This document shows, one piece after another, positions 43,897 through 52,890 of a stretch of DNA of 64,000 nucleotides. A program made the translations under genes and the position numbers. The notes beneath the pieces were generated by a model. It was not told where the DNA came from. It did no database searches and was given only the letters and a program-made list of their open reading frames with translations. Each line of letters begins with the position of its first letter. The first letter of the stretch is position 1. This stretch comes from Dyadobacter fermentans DSM 18053 (GTDB lineage Bacteria > Bacteroidota > Bacteroidia > Cytophagales > Spirosomataceae), in NCBI RefSeq assembly GCF_000023125.1, contig NC_013037.1:2480001-2544000 (forward strand), in the 5' to 3' direction.

Positions 43897-45925
43897 AAAA
43901 AAAATCGATTGCCGGATTAGGATGTACCGCCCAATCACTCTTTTCCTTTCCACATTTGGCCACCAAAATCCGGGTCTCCTGGGTTTTGCCATCCAGGTCG
44001 TACTCTTTCACCCGATAAAAATTACGCGAAGAAGACGCTTCGACATTAAAAGAATAATCGTTGGTAGCTTTTGAATTACCAAACGCACGGACAGTCCCCA
44101 AAACCTGCCATTGACGGGCGTCGTCACTTCCTTGTATTTCAAAATAATCGGCTCCCACCTCCTCGATCGTTTGCCAAGTGAGCCTTGCGCCATTGCCGCG
44201 GCATTGTACCTCAAAACTGCTGAAAACCACCGGCAATTGCCCCGACGATTTGGTGATCGTATTGTTGCGCGTGATCAGCCACACATCAGGATCGAAAACG
44301 ACCTCCGTGGCCTCAAAACCCAGGTTTTCCGAAAAGAGCTGGCCGCTCACCGTGTGGTCGAGTACGACCAGTTTCTGCTGGTTAGTCTGGCTGTTGCGGA
44401 ATAGCAGGGGCACGGGCAGCTGGAAAAAATTCACCGACGCATGCGACCGCGTTTGTTCGAGCCTCACCTGCACAGCGTTACCGATCGGATACCATTCCAC
44501 CTGGTACGACGGGTAGCCCTGCCCGGTAAACCATTGGTCGAAAAAATAGGTCAGATCTTTGCCGCTGGCCGCTTCGAGGTGGCTTTTGAGATGAGCGGTG
44601 GTTGCGTAGCCGTAGGCCAGCGAGGGATCATTGATATAATTTTTCACCGCGGAGAAGAACGTGGCGTCGCTGAGAATCCAGCGCAGCATATAGAGCAGGT
44701 GCGAGCCTTTGAGGTAGCTCAGCCGGTTATTGAAAATGCGGCCCGCGTCGTTCACATCATTTACCCAAACCGAGCCGCCGGGCTGTGAAGTGATGGTGTT
44801 GACTTCGCTGGTGCGGGTGAATTTTGTGTTGAGTGGGTATTTAGCCTCATTATAAATGCTCGCCAGGTGCGTCGCGAAGCCTTCATTGAGCCAGATATCC
44901 TCCCAGCTGCCGCAGGTAATTTTATCTCCAAACCATTGATGTCCAAGCTCATGGGCGATCAGCGTTTCGGCCATACTGCCCATGAATGAGCAGGTTTGGT
45001 GTTCCATGCCGCCGCCCCAGCCGAATTGCACATGCGCGTATTTTTCATTCTTAAACGGATAATCGCCAAACAGGTTGCTGAACTGCACCATCGCATTGAG
45101 GGCATTTTGGGCGCCGTTCTGGAAATTAAACTGGCTCTCGGGGTAACAATAAGTCTTGAAAGGCACGCTCGTCCCGCCAATTACGACACTGTTATCCAGC
45201 ACACTATAGTTCGTTACGGCAAATGCGACAAGGTAGCTGGCAATCGGATAGCGGTGCTTCCAGTGTGTGCGGGTGAGGTTGATGGAAAGAGCGGTTTCGG
45301 CCTGCAACAGTCCGTTGGAGGCTGCTTTGTACACAGCCGGATGCGTGAGAAAAATGTCGACGGAATCGGCCTTATCGTCGAGGCCGTTCTTGCAGGGCCA
45401 CCAGTCGCGGCTGCCGAAGGGCTCGCTCAACGTCCACAGAACAGGCGTACTGGCCGGTCCGTGCACGGATGTTACAAACGCGCCATGATTACCGGGCGGA
45501 ATACCCTCATACGCAATCGTGAGCGAATCTTTAACGCCTTGCGAAAGTGGGTTTTGGAGGGTGATCATGAGCGCATCGCCGACGTGCGAGAAAGCAACAT
45601 CACTGCCGCGCTGCTTTACGGATGCCACCGTGAGCCCGCTTGCGAGGTCGAGTGTGATCACATTTCCTGCCGCATTCATCGTAAAATGCGGCGTCACTTT
45701 ACCTTTGATATAGTACGACGCCGGATCGACTTCCCATTCGCAGCGGTAGTATTTTACATCAAAATTATTGGAAGCCTTTACGCGCATTGAACGTTCGCCA
45801 GCCAGGATCCCCGCCCGTTTGCTTTCAATGGCCGCGATTTCCTCCGTCGAAATGTCAGGCAGCGACTCCTGCGCCAGGACGGGTTTGGTAAAAAGAAAAA
45901 GGATCAGCAGGAAAAGTGCTCGCAT
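43862..45925 (-). CDS. M1 family metallopeptidase, frameshifted at its C-terminus
   Basis: 687 aa as read, signal peptide (LFLLILFLFTKPVLAQ). Aminopeptidase M1 hallmarks: exopeptidase motif WGGGMEH, zinc site HELGH (His325) with the third ligand in LNEGFATH 18 residues on, and a C-terminal beta domain. It should be exported by T9SS, but an 8-nt T run shifts the frame inside the sorting domain, replacing it by 9 aberrant residues. If real, the product would stay periplasmic; otherwise it is a homopolymer sequencing error. ATG 45925 is clear. Confidence 0.88.
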   Translation of the reverse strand: MRALFLLILFLFTKPVLAQESLPDISTEEIAAIESKRAGILAGERSMRVKASNNFDVKYYRCEWEVDPASYYIKGKVTPHFTMNAAGNVITLDLASGLTVASVKQRGSDVAFSHVGDALMITLQNPLSQGVKDSLTIAYEGIPPGNHGAFVTSVHGPASTPVLWTLSEPFGSRDWWPCKNGLDDKADSVDIFLTHPAVYKAASNGLLQAETALSINLTRTHWKHRYPIASYLVAFAVTNYSVLDNSVVIGGTSVPFKTYCYPESQFNFQNGAQNALNAMVQFSNLFGDYPFKNEKYAHVQFGWGGGMEHQTCSFMGSMAETLIAHELGHQWFGDKITCGSWEDIWLNEGFATHLASIYNEAKYPLNTKFTRTSEVNTITSQPGGSVWVNDVNDAGRIFNNRLSYLKGSHLLYMLRWILSDATFFSAVKNYINDPSLAYGYATTAHLKSHLEAASGKDLTYFFDQWFTGQGYPSYQVEWYPIGNAVQVRLEQTRSHASVNFFQLPVPLLFRNSQTNQQKLVVLDHTVSGQLFSENLGFEATEVVFDPDVWLITRNNTITKSSGQLPVVFSSFEVQCRGNGARLTWQTIEEVGADYFEIQGSDDARQWQVLGTVRAFGNSKATNDYSFNVEASSSRNFYRVKEYDLDGKTQETRILVAKCGKEKSDWAVHPNPAIDFFYINPFQQKSDS

Positions 45926-46031
45926 CGGGTGTAGGTTTAGCGGAAGACATTCATTGTCAACACGCTAACTTAACCATTCGGCGATAAATCCATCAAAATT
46001 TCAAACAAAATGTGCAAGCGGCGGATTCAAT

Positions 46032-46741
46032 CTATCGGCTGGGCAGATTATTGCAGAAATGGAGCAGCTGTTGCAGGTCGCTGGCATTCGCAAAATCCAC
46101 GCGGTGCTCGCGCAGGTAGCGAACGACGTCCCGCTTCCCGCGGGCGAAAACGGTCATAAACGCCCGCCGCGATGCGCGGTGTGCGACCCGGTTGCGGTCG
46201 ATGAGGAAATAGGTACTTTTTAACGTCCAGGCCTGCCCCGACGCATTGTTCTCCCACTGAAAATTTCCACCCTGATTGCTGATCAGCAGGCCGGATGCGG
46301 TATTACCCTCCGAAGCCGAAAAGTGCTGCCCGGAATGGCTGAGGCCATTTCCGCCTGGCTGCGGCTGCATTCGCACGGCCAACCGAACGGCTTCCGAAGT
46401 GATGAGCTCCATATCGGAATAGGTGTCCGTCAGGAAAAATTTCCGGCCGCCCATTTCTACATGGTCGATCAGGTGCTTGCCCGTGACAGCAGGGTGTCCG
46501 CCTGCGCATCCACAAACTGGACGCCGCCGTGCCGGAAATGGTAATTCAGCTTTGCCGGCCGTTTGGTACCATTCCGGAAATAAACGGTCCCCTGCACAAA
46601 TTGCGGAAACAAGTAACCTGTCGGCTGCCGGATTTGAGGATTACAAGAGGCAGATTCTTTGGGCAGGTCACCAACGTGTGGTGCCACATCCAGCGGAGTC
46701 ACAGTCGGCAGGAGCAGCGATGCAAGCAGGAGTAGTTTCAT
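46032..46741 (-). pseudogene. Frameshifted secreted protein of unknown function
   Basis: Two adjacent frames read as one 236-residue protein if a single base is restored near 46486-46491. The first frame (46741-46469) has a signal peptide (KLLLLASLLLPTVTPLDV) and ends FVDAQADTLLSRAST*. The second continues KHLIDHVEMGGRKFFLTDTY to the stop at 46032. At the junction CTGCTGTCACGGGC would become CTGCTGGTCACGGGC, giving TLLVTGKHLIDHVE. Total length 710 bp is one short of a multiple of three. No family is recognised. Confidence 0.75.
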
Positions 46742-47080
46742 AGCAATTTCGGGAAAGGGTCATTTGTATTAACACACTTTCCAGAAAGATGTAATCTACT
46801 CATTTCCATACCCTTCCTTTATTCCACCAATGCAGAAAATTTTTCAGTTCAGCTTAAAACCTGATAGACACACCTACAATTTGGAGAGATTTTCTACAAA
46901 AAATTCGAGATTTGAACGGGCTTTCTGAAATTATTCGTAATAGTACTACTACAATTTTCGCTACAAACGTATATATTGCCGTTCAAACGGTTTGTCTGAG
47001 GCGCTCAACGTTAATTAATTATTAATACGGATTTACAGGCACAGTTTTAATGCCCTATACGTCCTACATCAACGAAAGCT
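46742..47080. other. AT-rich intergenic region, no gene seen
   Basis: 339 bp upstream of the gene at 47081 and of the frameshifted gene. It contains a short palindrome CCGTTCAAACGG (about 46980-46991), but no recognisable RNA or box of the sulfur type beyond a weak GATAGAC at 46863. Confidence 0.4.
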
Positions 47081-47464
47081 ATGATGGAAATGGGAACAAT
47101 CAAGGCGGTGCATATCTATGTCCACCGCCGATTATATGTAACGGCGGAGTTGGAACTGAATCTGAAAGGCGTTAAATATACCTTCGGCGGACATGAAGTA
47201 TTCACGTCCGGAATAAATGGCGGCGAATCTGCCGATCCGCCGCATCTGGGTAGGTTTCTGTTCCGATGTATGCAGGTTTGCCGCGTGAGCAACTGGGACG
47301 AATTGAAAAGTTCCAAAGTGCTTGTTGAGATCAACCAGGGGCGCGTTGTCGCGATTGGCGACGCATCAGGCAGCAATTGGTTCAATCCTACCAGGGAATT
47401 TGAAGAAATGGACCGGGAACGGTCACAGACAGAACCTGCATTCCGAGAAGGCACCAAAAATTAG
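47081..47464 (+). CDS. Hypothetical protein
   Basis: 127 aa with no signal peptide or membrane segment. The middle is beta-rich (LYVTAELELNLKGVKYTFGG, KVLVEINQGRVVAIGDASGS) and the tail is charged. No family is recognised. An alternative 41-codon ORF in another frame begins at 47050 (MPYTSYINESYDGNGNNQGG) and ends at 47175. The longer frame is preferred because of its length and composition. Stands alone on the plus strand. Confidence 0.5.
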   Translation: MMEMGTIKAVHIYVHRRLYVTAELELNLKGVKYTFGGHEVFTSGINGGESADPPHLGRFLFRCMQVCRVSNWDELKSSKVLVEINQGRVVAIGDASGSNWFNPTREFEEMDRERSQTEPAFREGTKN

Positions 47465-47482
47465 GCGAATGCTGCGCTGCGA

Positions 47483-47695
47483 CTAGCCATTCGCAGCCGG
47501 CTCTTCCAGCCTCACCTGAAATGATCCATCTTCGCATTTCTCCGGCAAAGCCAGTTCGAGGTGCTCTTTCTGATTCACCCGCAGGTAATTTTCAATGGCG
47601 AGCACGGCGTCGTTCTCCGACTCTGCTCCCGACACCACCAGAACCACTCCCGGTTCCAGTCGCCCGTCGTCTTCACGATTGGTAATACTTGGCAT
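47483..47695 (-). CDS. Small acidic hypothetical protein
   Basis: 70 aa, acidic, with no signal peptide: VLVVSGAESENDAVLAIENY, then HLELALPEKCEDGSFQV. No family is recognised. It lies downstream of the Ser/Thr/Pro-rich gene on the same strand but is separated by a terminator-like hairpin, and is convergent with the gene at 47081. Confidence 0.5.
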   Translation of the reverse strand: MPSITNREDDGRLEPGVVLVVSGAESENDAVLAIENYLRVNQKEHLELALPEKCEDGSFQVRLEEPAANG

Positions 47696-47730
47696 GATTG
47701 ATCGTTGCGTTTAAAGTTCAGGTTTGATAA

Positions 47731-47756
47731 AAGCCGGACCTGTGAAAGTCCGGCTT
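47731..47756 (-). terminator. Rho-independent terminator after the Ser/Thr/Pro-rich gene
   Basis: 9-bp stem AAGCCGGAC / GTCCGGCTT with an 8-nt loop. On the minus strand it is followed by a short T run. Confidence 0.75.
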
Positions 47757-47777
47757 GCTACCTATAATTGCTCAATA

Positions 47778-48377
47778 TTATCTCGGAATGCTGGTACCGG
47801 TGCCTCCTGGCGTGGTACTGCTTGGGGTAGTGCTGCTTCCAGGCACAGTCGACGATGGAATAGTGGTGCTCTGCGGAACCTGGTTCGGGTTAGTGGTAGT
47901 ACCCGGAACGGTGCTTCTCGGCACGTTATCGTTTGGGTTAGTACCTTGCTGCAAGCTGCCCGGAGTGGTTGTGCGCGGAACGGAGTTGGCATCCGAAGGA
48001 CGGGTGGTCGAGCCAGGCGACGTTGTGCTGTTCGGCGTCGTCACGCTGCCCGGCACGGTGCTCGATGGCACTGTCGATGGCTGCGTGGTGGAATTTGGAA
48101 CGGTGGTTGGCGATGGCTGCGTTACCGTGCTGCCTGGCCTTGTGGCACCCGGCAGATCCGACGGCTGCACCGCGGCACCCGGAACCGTTTTCGGCTGTGT
48201 GGTATTGCCCGGGTAGGTCGACGGCTGCGTGGTGGATGGCTGCGTACTTGACGGTGAAGTCGACGGTGTGCTCGACGGCGAAGTCGAAGGCGTGCTCGAT
48301 GGCGTAGATGTTTGCGCGAAGGCAGCCGAGGCTCCCAATATACTTAATGCGATGATATTCAACTTGAAAGCTTTCAT
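47778..48377 (-). CDS. Secreted Ser/Thr/Pro-rich low-complexity protein
   Basis: 199 aa from the ATG at 48377, which gives a clean signal peptide (LNIIALSILGASAAFAQ). Almost the whole mature part is Ser, Thr, Pro, Gly, Asn and Gln in loose repeats (PSSTPSTSPSS, TVPGSVTTPNSTTSPGSTT). It has no predicted folded domain, so it is mucin-like and could be heavily O-glycosylated at the D(S/T)-type or T/S sites used by Bacteroidetes, or act as a spacer. The N-terminal part of the mature chain is coded by near-identical 24-bp units (about 48250-48306). Confidence 0.65.
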   Translation of the reverse strand: MKAFKLNIIALSILGASAAFAQTSTPSSTPSTSPSSTPSTSPSSTQPSTTQPSTYPGNTTQPKTVPGAAVQPSDLPGATRPGSTVTQPSPTTVPNSTTQPSTVPSSTVPGSVTTPNSTTSPGSTTRPSDANSVPRTTTPGSLQQGTNPNDNVPRSTVPGTTTNPNQVPQSTTIPSSTVPGSSTTPSSTTPGGTGTSIPR

Positions 48378-48594
48378 GATTTTGTATGTTTGGTTGATGA
48401 ATATTTTCATTTATGTGGACTGTTTCAAAAAAGAATCATACCAGAAGCGGACATCACAGATTAATTTTCTCAAAACCCCTCCTATCGTCGACGGTTTGCG
48501 GATTGTCTCAAACACCCCCTCAAATAGACGTTTTTACACTCGATTAGTCAGCGATTTTTTGGTGAGTTTTGTATTAAACTAAATCCAGAAACCA

Positions 48595-49371
48595 ATGGAA
48601 AAGCAATTGGAAACTACGGCTGGCCGCCTGGACGAAAGCCTGGCCGCGCACCGGGTCGTGTCGCAGGAAGAATGGACGAAATCGAGGAAGGAACTCCTCA
48701 AAAAGGAAAAAGAGCTCACCCGCCTGAACGACGAACTGAGTCGCCAGCGTCGCGCGCTGCCCTGGGTGAAAGTCGATAAGTCCTATATTTTCGAGGGAAC
48801 GGAAGGAAAACTCTGGTTATCAGATCTTTTCTACGGCAAAAGCCAGCTGATCGTCTACCATTTCATGTTTGCCCCGGAGTGGGAAGAGGGTTGCCCGGGC
48901 TGCTCGTTCCTGGCCGACCATATCGACGGTGCCAACCTTCATTTGAAACACCACGACGTATCGGTGGTAGTGGTTTCGAGGGCCCCGCTCGAAAAGCTGC
49001 TCGCATTCAAAAAACGAATGGGCTGGAAGTTCGCCTGGGTATCGTCGCATGGCAGCGATTTCAATTACGATTATCATGTATCGTTCACGGACCAGCAGCT
49101 GAAAAACGGGACGATCTATTACAATTTCGAATATGCCAAACATGACGACGGCACGGAGTCACCCGGCACCAGCGTGTTTTACAAAGATGGGACAGGAAAC
49201 ATTTTCCACACTTATTCCAGCTACTCCCGCGGCGGCGACGTCCTCATCGGCACGCACAATTATCTCGATCTCACACCAAAAGGAAGAAATGAAGATGGAA
49301 TCATGGACTGGATGCGCCATCACGACAAATATGAAGATTTCAAAGGCGATCAGGGGTGTTGCAGCCATTAG
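48595..49371 (+). CDS. DUF899 thioredoxin-like protein
   Basis: 258 aa, cytoplasmic. DUF899 features: ESLAAHRVVSQEEWTKSRKE, LLKKEKELTRLNDELSRQRR, ALPWVKVDKSYIFEGTEGK, FMFAPEWEEGCPGCSFLADH (CPGC, possible redox pair) and VFYKDGTGNIFHTYSSYSRG. The family has a thioredoxin-like fold and unknown function, often beside HxlR-type or stress regulators, as here. The last residues CCSH add two cysteines. Confidence 0.85.
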   Translation: MEKQLETTAGRLDESLAAHRVVSQEEWTKSRKELLKKEKELTRLNDELSRQRRALPWVKVDKSYIFEGTEGKLWLSDLFYGKSQLIVYHFMFAPEWEEGCPGCSFLADHIDGANLHLKHHDVSVVVVSRAPLEKLLAFKKRMGWKFAWVSSHGSDFNYDYHVSFTDQQLKNGTIYYNFEYAKHDDGTESPGTSVFYKDGTGNIFHTYSSYSRGGDVLIGTHNYLDLTPKGRNEDGIMDWMRHHDKYEDFKGDQGCCSH

Positions 49372-49449
49372 CAGCTGCCTGCCTCGCCTGTTCAGGTATG
49401 CAATGATCCGGTTTTTCGAAGCGCTCCTCAAATGGACGGGGACGCTTTA

Positions 49450-49472
49450 AGCCTGGTGGAAGACGCCAGGCT
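49450..49472 (+). terminator. Probable terminator after DUF899 gene
   Basis: AGCCTGG / CCAGGCT 7-bp stem with a 9-nt loop followed by ATTTTGATTT, 79 bp after the DUF899 stop. Confidence 0.6.
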
Positions 49473-49480
49473 ATTTTGAT

Positions 49481-49540
49481 TTACTATTGAAAGGAACTTT
49501 TTTACTATATAAATGATAGTAATAAGCAAAAGGTTAGTAA
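49481..49540. promoter_or_regulatory. Repeated TTACTAT half-sites, probable HxlR operator
   Basis: TTACTAT at 49481 and 49502 and the inverted ATAGTAA at 49516-49522 (7-bp spacer, perfect dyad), plus TTAGTAA at 49534. All lie within 85 bp of the HxlR gene. The ATG at 49513 falls inside this dyad, so it is unlikely to be the translation start. Confidence 0.55.
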
Positions 49541-49563
49541 TATTCTTTCAGTTAGCGAATCTC

Positions 49564-49974
49564 ATGCCATTCACACATCACAACGGCCCCAAACCCACTC
49601 CCGCACAATGCTATAATAAGCTCAATGCGGCGGGCGATGCATTATATGTAATCGGCGGTAAATGGAGGTTGCGGATCATCATCGCGCTCGCCGAAGGGCA
49701 TAAGCGGTTCAATGAAATCCAGCGCGCCATCCACGGCATTTCGGCCAGGGTGCTTTCCAATGAGTTGAAAGAACTGGAAATCAATGGATTTCTTATACGA
49801 AAAGTCTACACCGACTTCCCGGTATCGATCGAGTATGAGCTGACGCCTTACAGCGATACGCTTTCGCCGGTGATCGAGTCGCTCATTAGCTGGGGTGAAA
49901 TGCACCGCCAGACAATTATGCATTCCGAAAAGCCGGAAGCAATCGCTACTCCTGTTCTGGAAGAGATATTGTAA
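49564..49974 (+). CDS. HxlR family winged-helix regulator
   Basis: 136 aa from the ATG at 49564. HxlR features: CYNKLNAAGDALYVIGGKWR with a conserved Cys as possible redox/electrophile sensor, FNEIQRAIHGISARVLSNEL (recognition helix) and ELTPYSDTLSPVIESLISWG. An upstream ATG at 49513 would give 153 aa but lies in the operator dyad. It is likely to autoregulate and may also control the DUF899 gene. Its end overlaps the convergent secreted-protein gene by 29 bp. Confidence 0.85.
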   Translation: MPFTHHNGPKPTPAQCYNKLNAAGDALYVIGGKWRLRIIIALAEGHKRFNEIQRAIHGISARVLSNELKELEINGFLIRKVYTDFPVSIEYELTPYSDTLSPVIESLISWGEMHRQTIMHSEKPEAIATPVLEEIL

Positions 49975-50893
49975 CGTGCCACATGTCCCCGGAGTTGCTG
50001 ACTTTTTCGGTGCCCCAAACGCCGGGACCGCCATCGGGGCGCAGGTAAACGCCGAACACGAGCGTGCTGATCTTCGAACCCTTCACAACCACGCTCCCGC
50101 ACGCCGCGCCATTGTCGCAATTGCCCGAAATCGGCGTTTTTGAATGCAGGATCTGCGTTTTACCCATATCGATCTGCATTTCCTCGCTGCCCGAGAGCTT
50201 CGTTAACGCGAGCCCGGGCGTTTGCAATTCCAGTTCTGTGGCGAATCCAAGGCGTTTATCCCCGAAATTGGTCGTAGCACCCAAACCGATGAATGAAATA
50301 ACCGGATCGGTTACCGGCCGGCTGAACTGCAAGCGCAGCTTACCATAATAGTAGCGGCTCGTATCCGACCTGGATGCATTGGCGGCCAGTAACGGTTTCG
50401 CGGAAAGAAAGACCTGCAAGCCCGCATTCATAAACAGATTGACACCCTTTCCGACGGGTCCCTGCGGATGCGCCGTGAAAATGGCACGGGCGGTATCTGC
50501 ATAATAATAGTTGGTATTCACCACCGACACGCCCCGCACGTGCGTACTGCTCGCCCCCGACGCCGCACCGAAAGTCATTCCGGTAACATGCTGGGGAACA
50601 TTGATGTAAGTTTGATCATCAAAACTGAACGTCACCGAAAGTGCAGATTTCAGCGGCTGGAAGTAAATCCCCTCATCGACGCTCCCATTTTTGTTGTAGA
50701 AGAAAGCTAGGGTCTGGGGAATGGAAGTAGGCCCTTTGATCACGGGCGGCTGGTAGCTGTTATTGACCCCGTCCTGAACAAATTCGTACGTATTCAGAAC
50801 ATTCGTGCCCTGCGCATTTGCCTGATTCACGGAGCCTGCAACGACAAGGCACGCCAATGCGGCCCCGATGGTTTGAAATGAAGATACTAGCAT
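49946..50893 (-). CDS. Secreted hypothetical protein
   Basis: 315 aa from the ATG at 50893, which precedes a signal peptide (TIGAALACLVVAGSVNQANAQ). The longer frame to 51010 has no such logic. The mature part is beta-rich with no known motif. SRPVTDPVISFIGLGA, CDNGAACGSVVVKGSK (possible disulfide) and TLVFGVYLRPDGGPGVWGTE suggest a surface jelly-roll-like fold. Convergent with HxlR, overlapping by 29 bp. Confidence 0.6.
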   Translation of the reverse strand: MLVSSFQTIGAALACLVVAGSVNQANAQGTNVLNTYEFVQDGVNNSYQPPVIKGPTSIPQTLAFFYNKNGSVDEGIYFQPLKSALSVTFSFDDQTYINVPQHVTGMTFGAASGASSTHVRGVSVVNTNYYYADTARAIFTAHPQGPVGKGVNLFMNAGLQVFLSAKPLLAANASRSDTSRYYYGKLRLQFSRPVTDPVISFIGLGATTNFGDKRLGFATELELQTPGLALTKLSGSEEMQIDMGKTQILHSKTPISGNCDNGAACGSVVVKGSKISTLVFGVYLRPDGGPGVWGTEKVSNSGDMWHVTISLPEQE

Positions 50894-51234
50894 GTGTAAA
50901 AAATTAAAGACCGTTGAGAAAACTGCTGCCAATATAGACTTTACCCGGGAATGACTCCAGTGGTAAAGACATCCTTTTCGCATTTTAAAAGGATAGTTCA
51001 ATTTAATCATTGCATGTTACTATTAATATTATTCAACGCGCATATTTTCAAACTAAGTGATTGACTATTAATTCAATGTAATGCCAACATTACTTTTTAC
51101 GACTCCTCGCTGACAGCCGTCCGGATGATTGCCGAAACCGACGCCCTTTTAAAATTTTACACCACCACCTCAATCCAAAACTGATCCGGAAACGTATGTG
51201 GGTTACAAAAACCACATAACTCAATTCCGTTCTT
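50894..51234. other. Intergenic region, nothing recognised
   Basis: 341 bp of AT-rich sequence between divergent genes. It presumably carries both promoters, but I see no convincing consensus or hairpin. Confidence 0.4.
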
Positions 51235-52821
51235 ATGAAATTACTCGACCTTCGCCTCAGGCCGGTGCTCGCAATCATCGCCCTTGTCCTTTCAATCTCC
51301 ATCATCTCCTGCGAGGACCATCGCGTACCGCCAACCGGTCCTTCGCTTCCAGACAGGATCTTCTACGCGCTTTCCGACAACAACCAGCTCCACGAGATCA
51401 ACATCCGCAGCACCGCGACCCCCATTCGGTCGTTTGCCGTGACGGGGCTGGTAGAAGGCGACATGCTGAAAGGCATCGACTTCCGTCCTGCAACCGGACA
51501 ATTGTACGCGATCAGCTCGATGAATAACCTTTATCACATTAATGTAAAAACAGGCGATAAGGAAGGCGCGGCCACACGCATTGGAATGGCACCGATCGCC
51601 GCCACATTGAATGGCCAGGTCGGTTTCGACTTCAACCCGACCGTCGACCGCATCCGCGTCGTATCGACCACCGCTCAAAACCTGCGCCTGCACCCCGAAA
51701 CGGGTGCTGTCCTCACGGGCGACTCGCAGCTGAACGGCTATCCTAATCCGATGATCGGCGCAGTGGCATATACCAACAGCCGCGCGGGTGTAACCGCCGC
51801 TCCCGCCGGTGCCGGCACGACGCTTTACGACATTGACGCTTCTACGGACATGCTGTACATCCAGAACCCGCCTAACCCGGGGACACTGGTGCCCGTGGGT
51901 CCGCTTGGCCTGAATATTCAGGAAGTGGGCGGTTTTGACATTTCACCGGATATGAACCCGTCCGACGTTTACCCGATCGCGTCGGTGAAGTTTGGGGATA
52001 AATGGGAGCTGGACTATGTAGACCTGACCACCGGAAAGCTGCAAAAACTCGGAGATTTCCCTGCTAATGTGAATATCATCGGAATAGCTATTCCATCGCT
52101 GCCGGTGGCCTACGCATTGACGGACAGCGGAATGCTGAAAATCTTCAATCCGCAAAACGGCACAGAATTCGGCACGAAAATGATCACTCCGATTCCGGGC
52201 GTGACGCTGCACGGCATCGACCTACGTCCCGTCAATGGCAGATTGTATGCAATTGGTAGCGACAGCAAAATTTACGGCATCGACCTCGGCACGGGCGCTG
52301 CTACGGAACTCGTAAGCCTCAAACTACCGGACAATACGCCTGTAATGCTGAGCGGAATGCACTTTGGTGTAGATTTCAACCCGGTCGCCGACCGCCTGCG
52401 TGTGGTGAGCGATAATGGCCAAAACCTGCGTATCGATGTCAGCAACGGCGTCACAACAGTTGATCAGCCGCTCAAAATCGGCATGTCCGGTCCGACGCCA
52501 TTCGTTACGGCTGTTGCCTACACGAACAGCTCCGCGGGCGCTGCCACCACCACGCTCTTCGACATTGACAGCCAATCGAACACACTTTACGTACAATCGC
52601 CGCCAAACAACGGCGTACTGATCGACGCGAAACCCCTGAGCGCCGACGTGGCCCCACACATTGGGTTTGACATCGGCAATGTATCCGGCAAAGGCTATGC
52701 AATTTTCACCGTAGGTGCTAACACCAGCTTCTATACCGTGGATCTCGCCACCGGCGCCATCATGCATCAGTTCCCATACAGCGGACCGGTGAAAGGCCTT
52801 GCTGTTGGGTTTGGGTTGTAG
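51235..52821 (+). CDS. DUF4394 lipoprotein with two tandem domains
   Basis: 528 aa with lipoprotein signal (IALVLSISIISC). Two homologous halves, each a DUF4394 beta-propeller-like unit. Half one has KGIDFRPATGQLYAISSMNN and VGFDFNPTVDRIRVVS. Half two has HGIDLRPVNGRLYAIGSDSK and FGVDFNPVADRLRVVSDNGQ. It is probably surface exposed; the function of DUF4394 is unknown. Single-gene unit ending in a strong terminator. Confidence 0.82.
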   Translation: MKLLDLRLRPVLAIIALVLSISIISCEDHRVPPTGPSLPDRIFYALSDNNQLHEINIRSTATPIRSFAVTGLVEGDMLKGIDFRPATGQLYAISSMNNLYHINVKTGDKEGAATRIGMAPIAATLNGQVGFDFNPTVDRIRVVSTTAQNLRLHPETGAVLTGDSQLNGYPNPMIGAVAYTNSRAGVTAAPAGAGTTLYDIDASTDMLYIQNPPNPGTLVPVGPLGLNIQEVGGFDISPDMNPSDVYPIASVKFGDKWELDYVDLTTGKLQKLGDFPANVNIIGIAIPSLPVAYALTDSGMLKIFNPQNGTEFGTKMITPIPGVTLHGIDLRPVNGRLYAIGSDSKIYGIDLGTGAATELVSLKLPDNTPVMLSGMHFGVDFNPVADRLRVVSDNGQNLRIDVSNGVTTVDQPLKIGMSGPTPFVTAVAYTNSSAGAATTTLFDIDSQSNTLYVQSPPNNGVLIDAKPLSADVAPHIGFDIGNVSGKGYAIFTVGANTSFYTVDLATGAIMHQFPYSGPVKGLAVGFGL

Positions 52822-52840
52822 TGACTTTCAGATGTGTAAA

Positions 52841-52873
52841 AAACAGCCGTCCTGTTCCTACGGACGGCTGTTT
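52841..52873 (+). terminator. Rho-independent terminator
   Basis: AAACAGCCGTCC / GGACGGCTGTTT 12-bp stem with a 9-nt loop and a T7 tail, just after the DUF4394 gene. It can also serve the convergent lipoprotein gene. Confidence 0.9.
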
Positions 52874-52890
52874 TTTTGCTTTGGGGCATG

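Noticed and set aside
46853-46872. Another sulfur-box copy (GATAGACA)
   Set aside because: Only the GATAGAC half is preserved and the partner CTAT half is missing; the neighbouring genes are not sulfur related.
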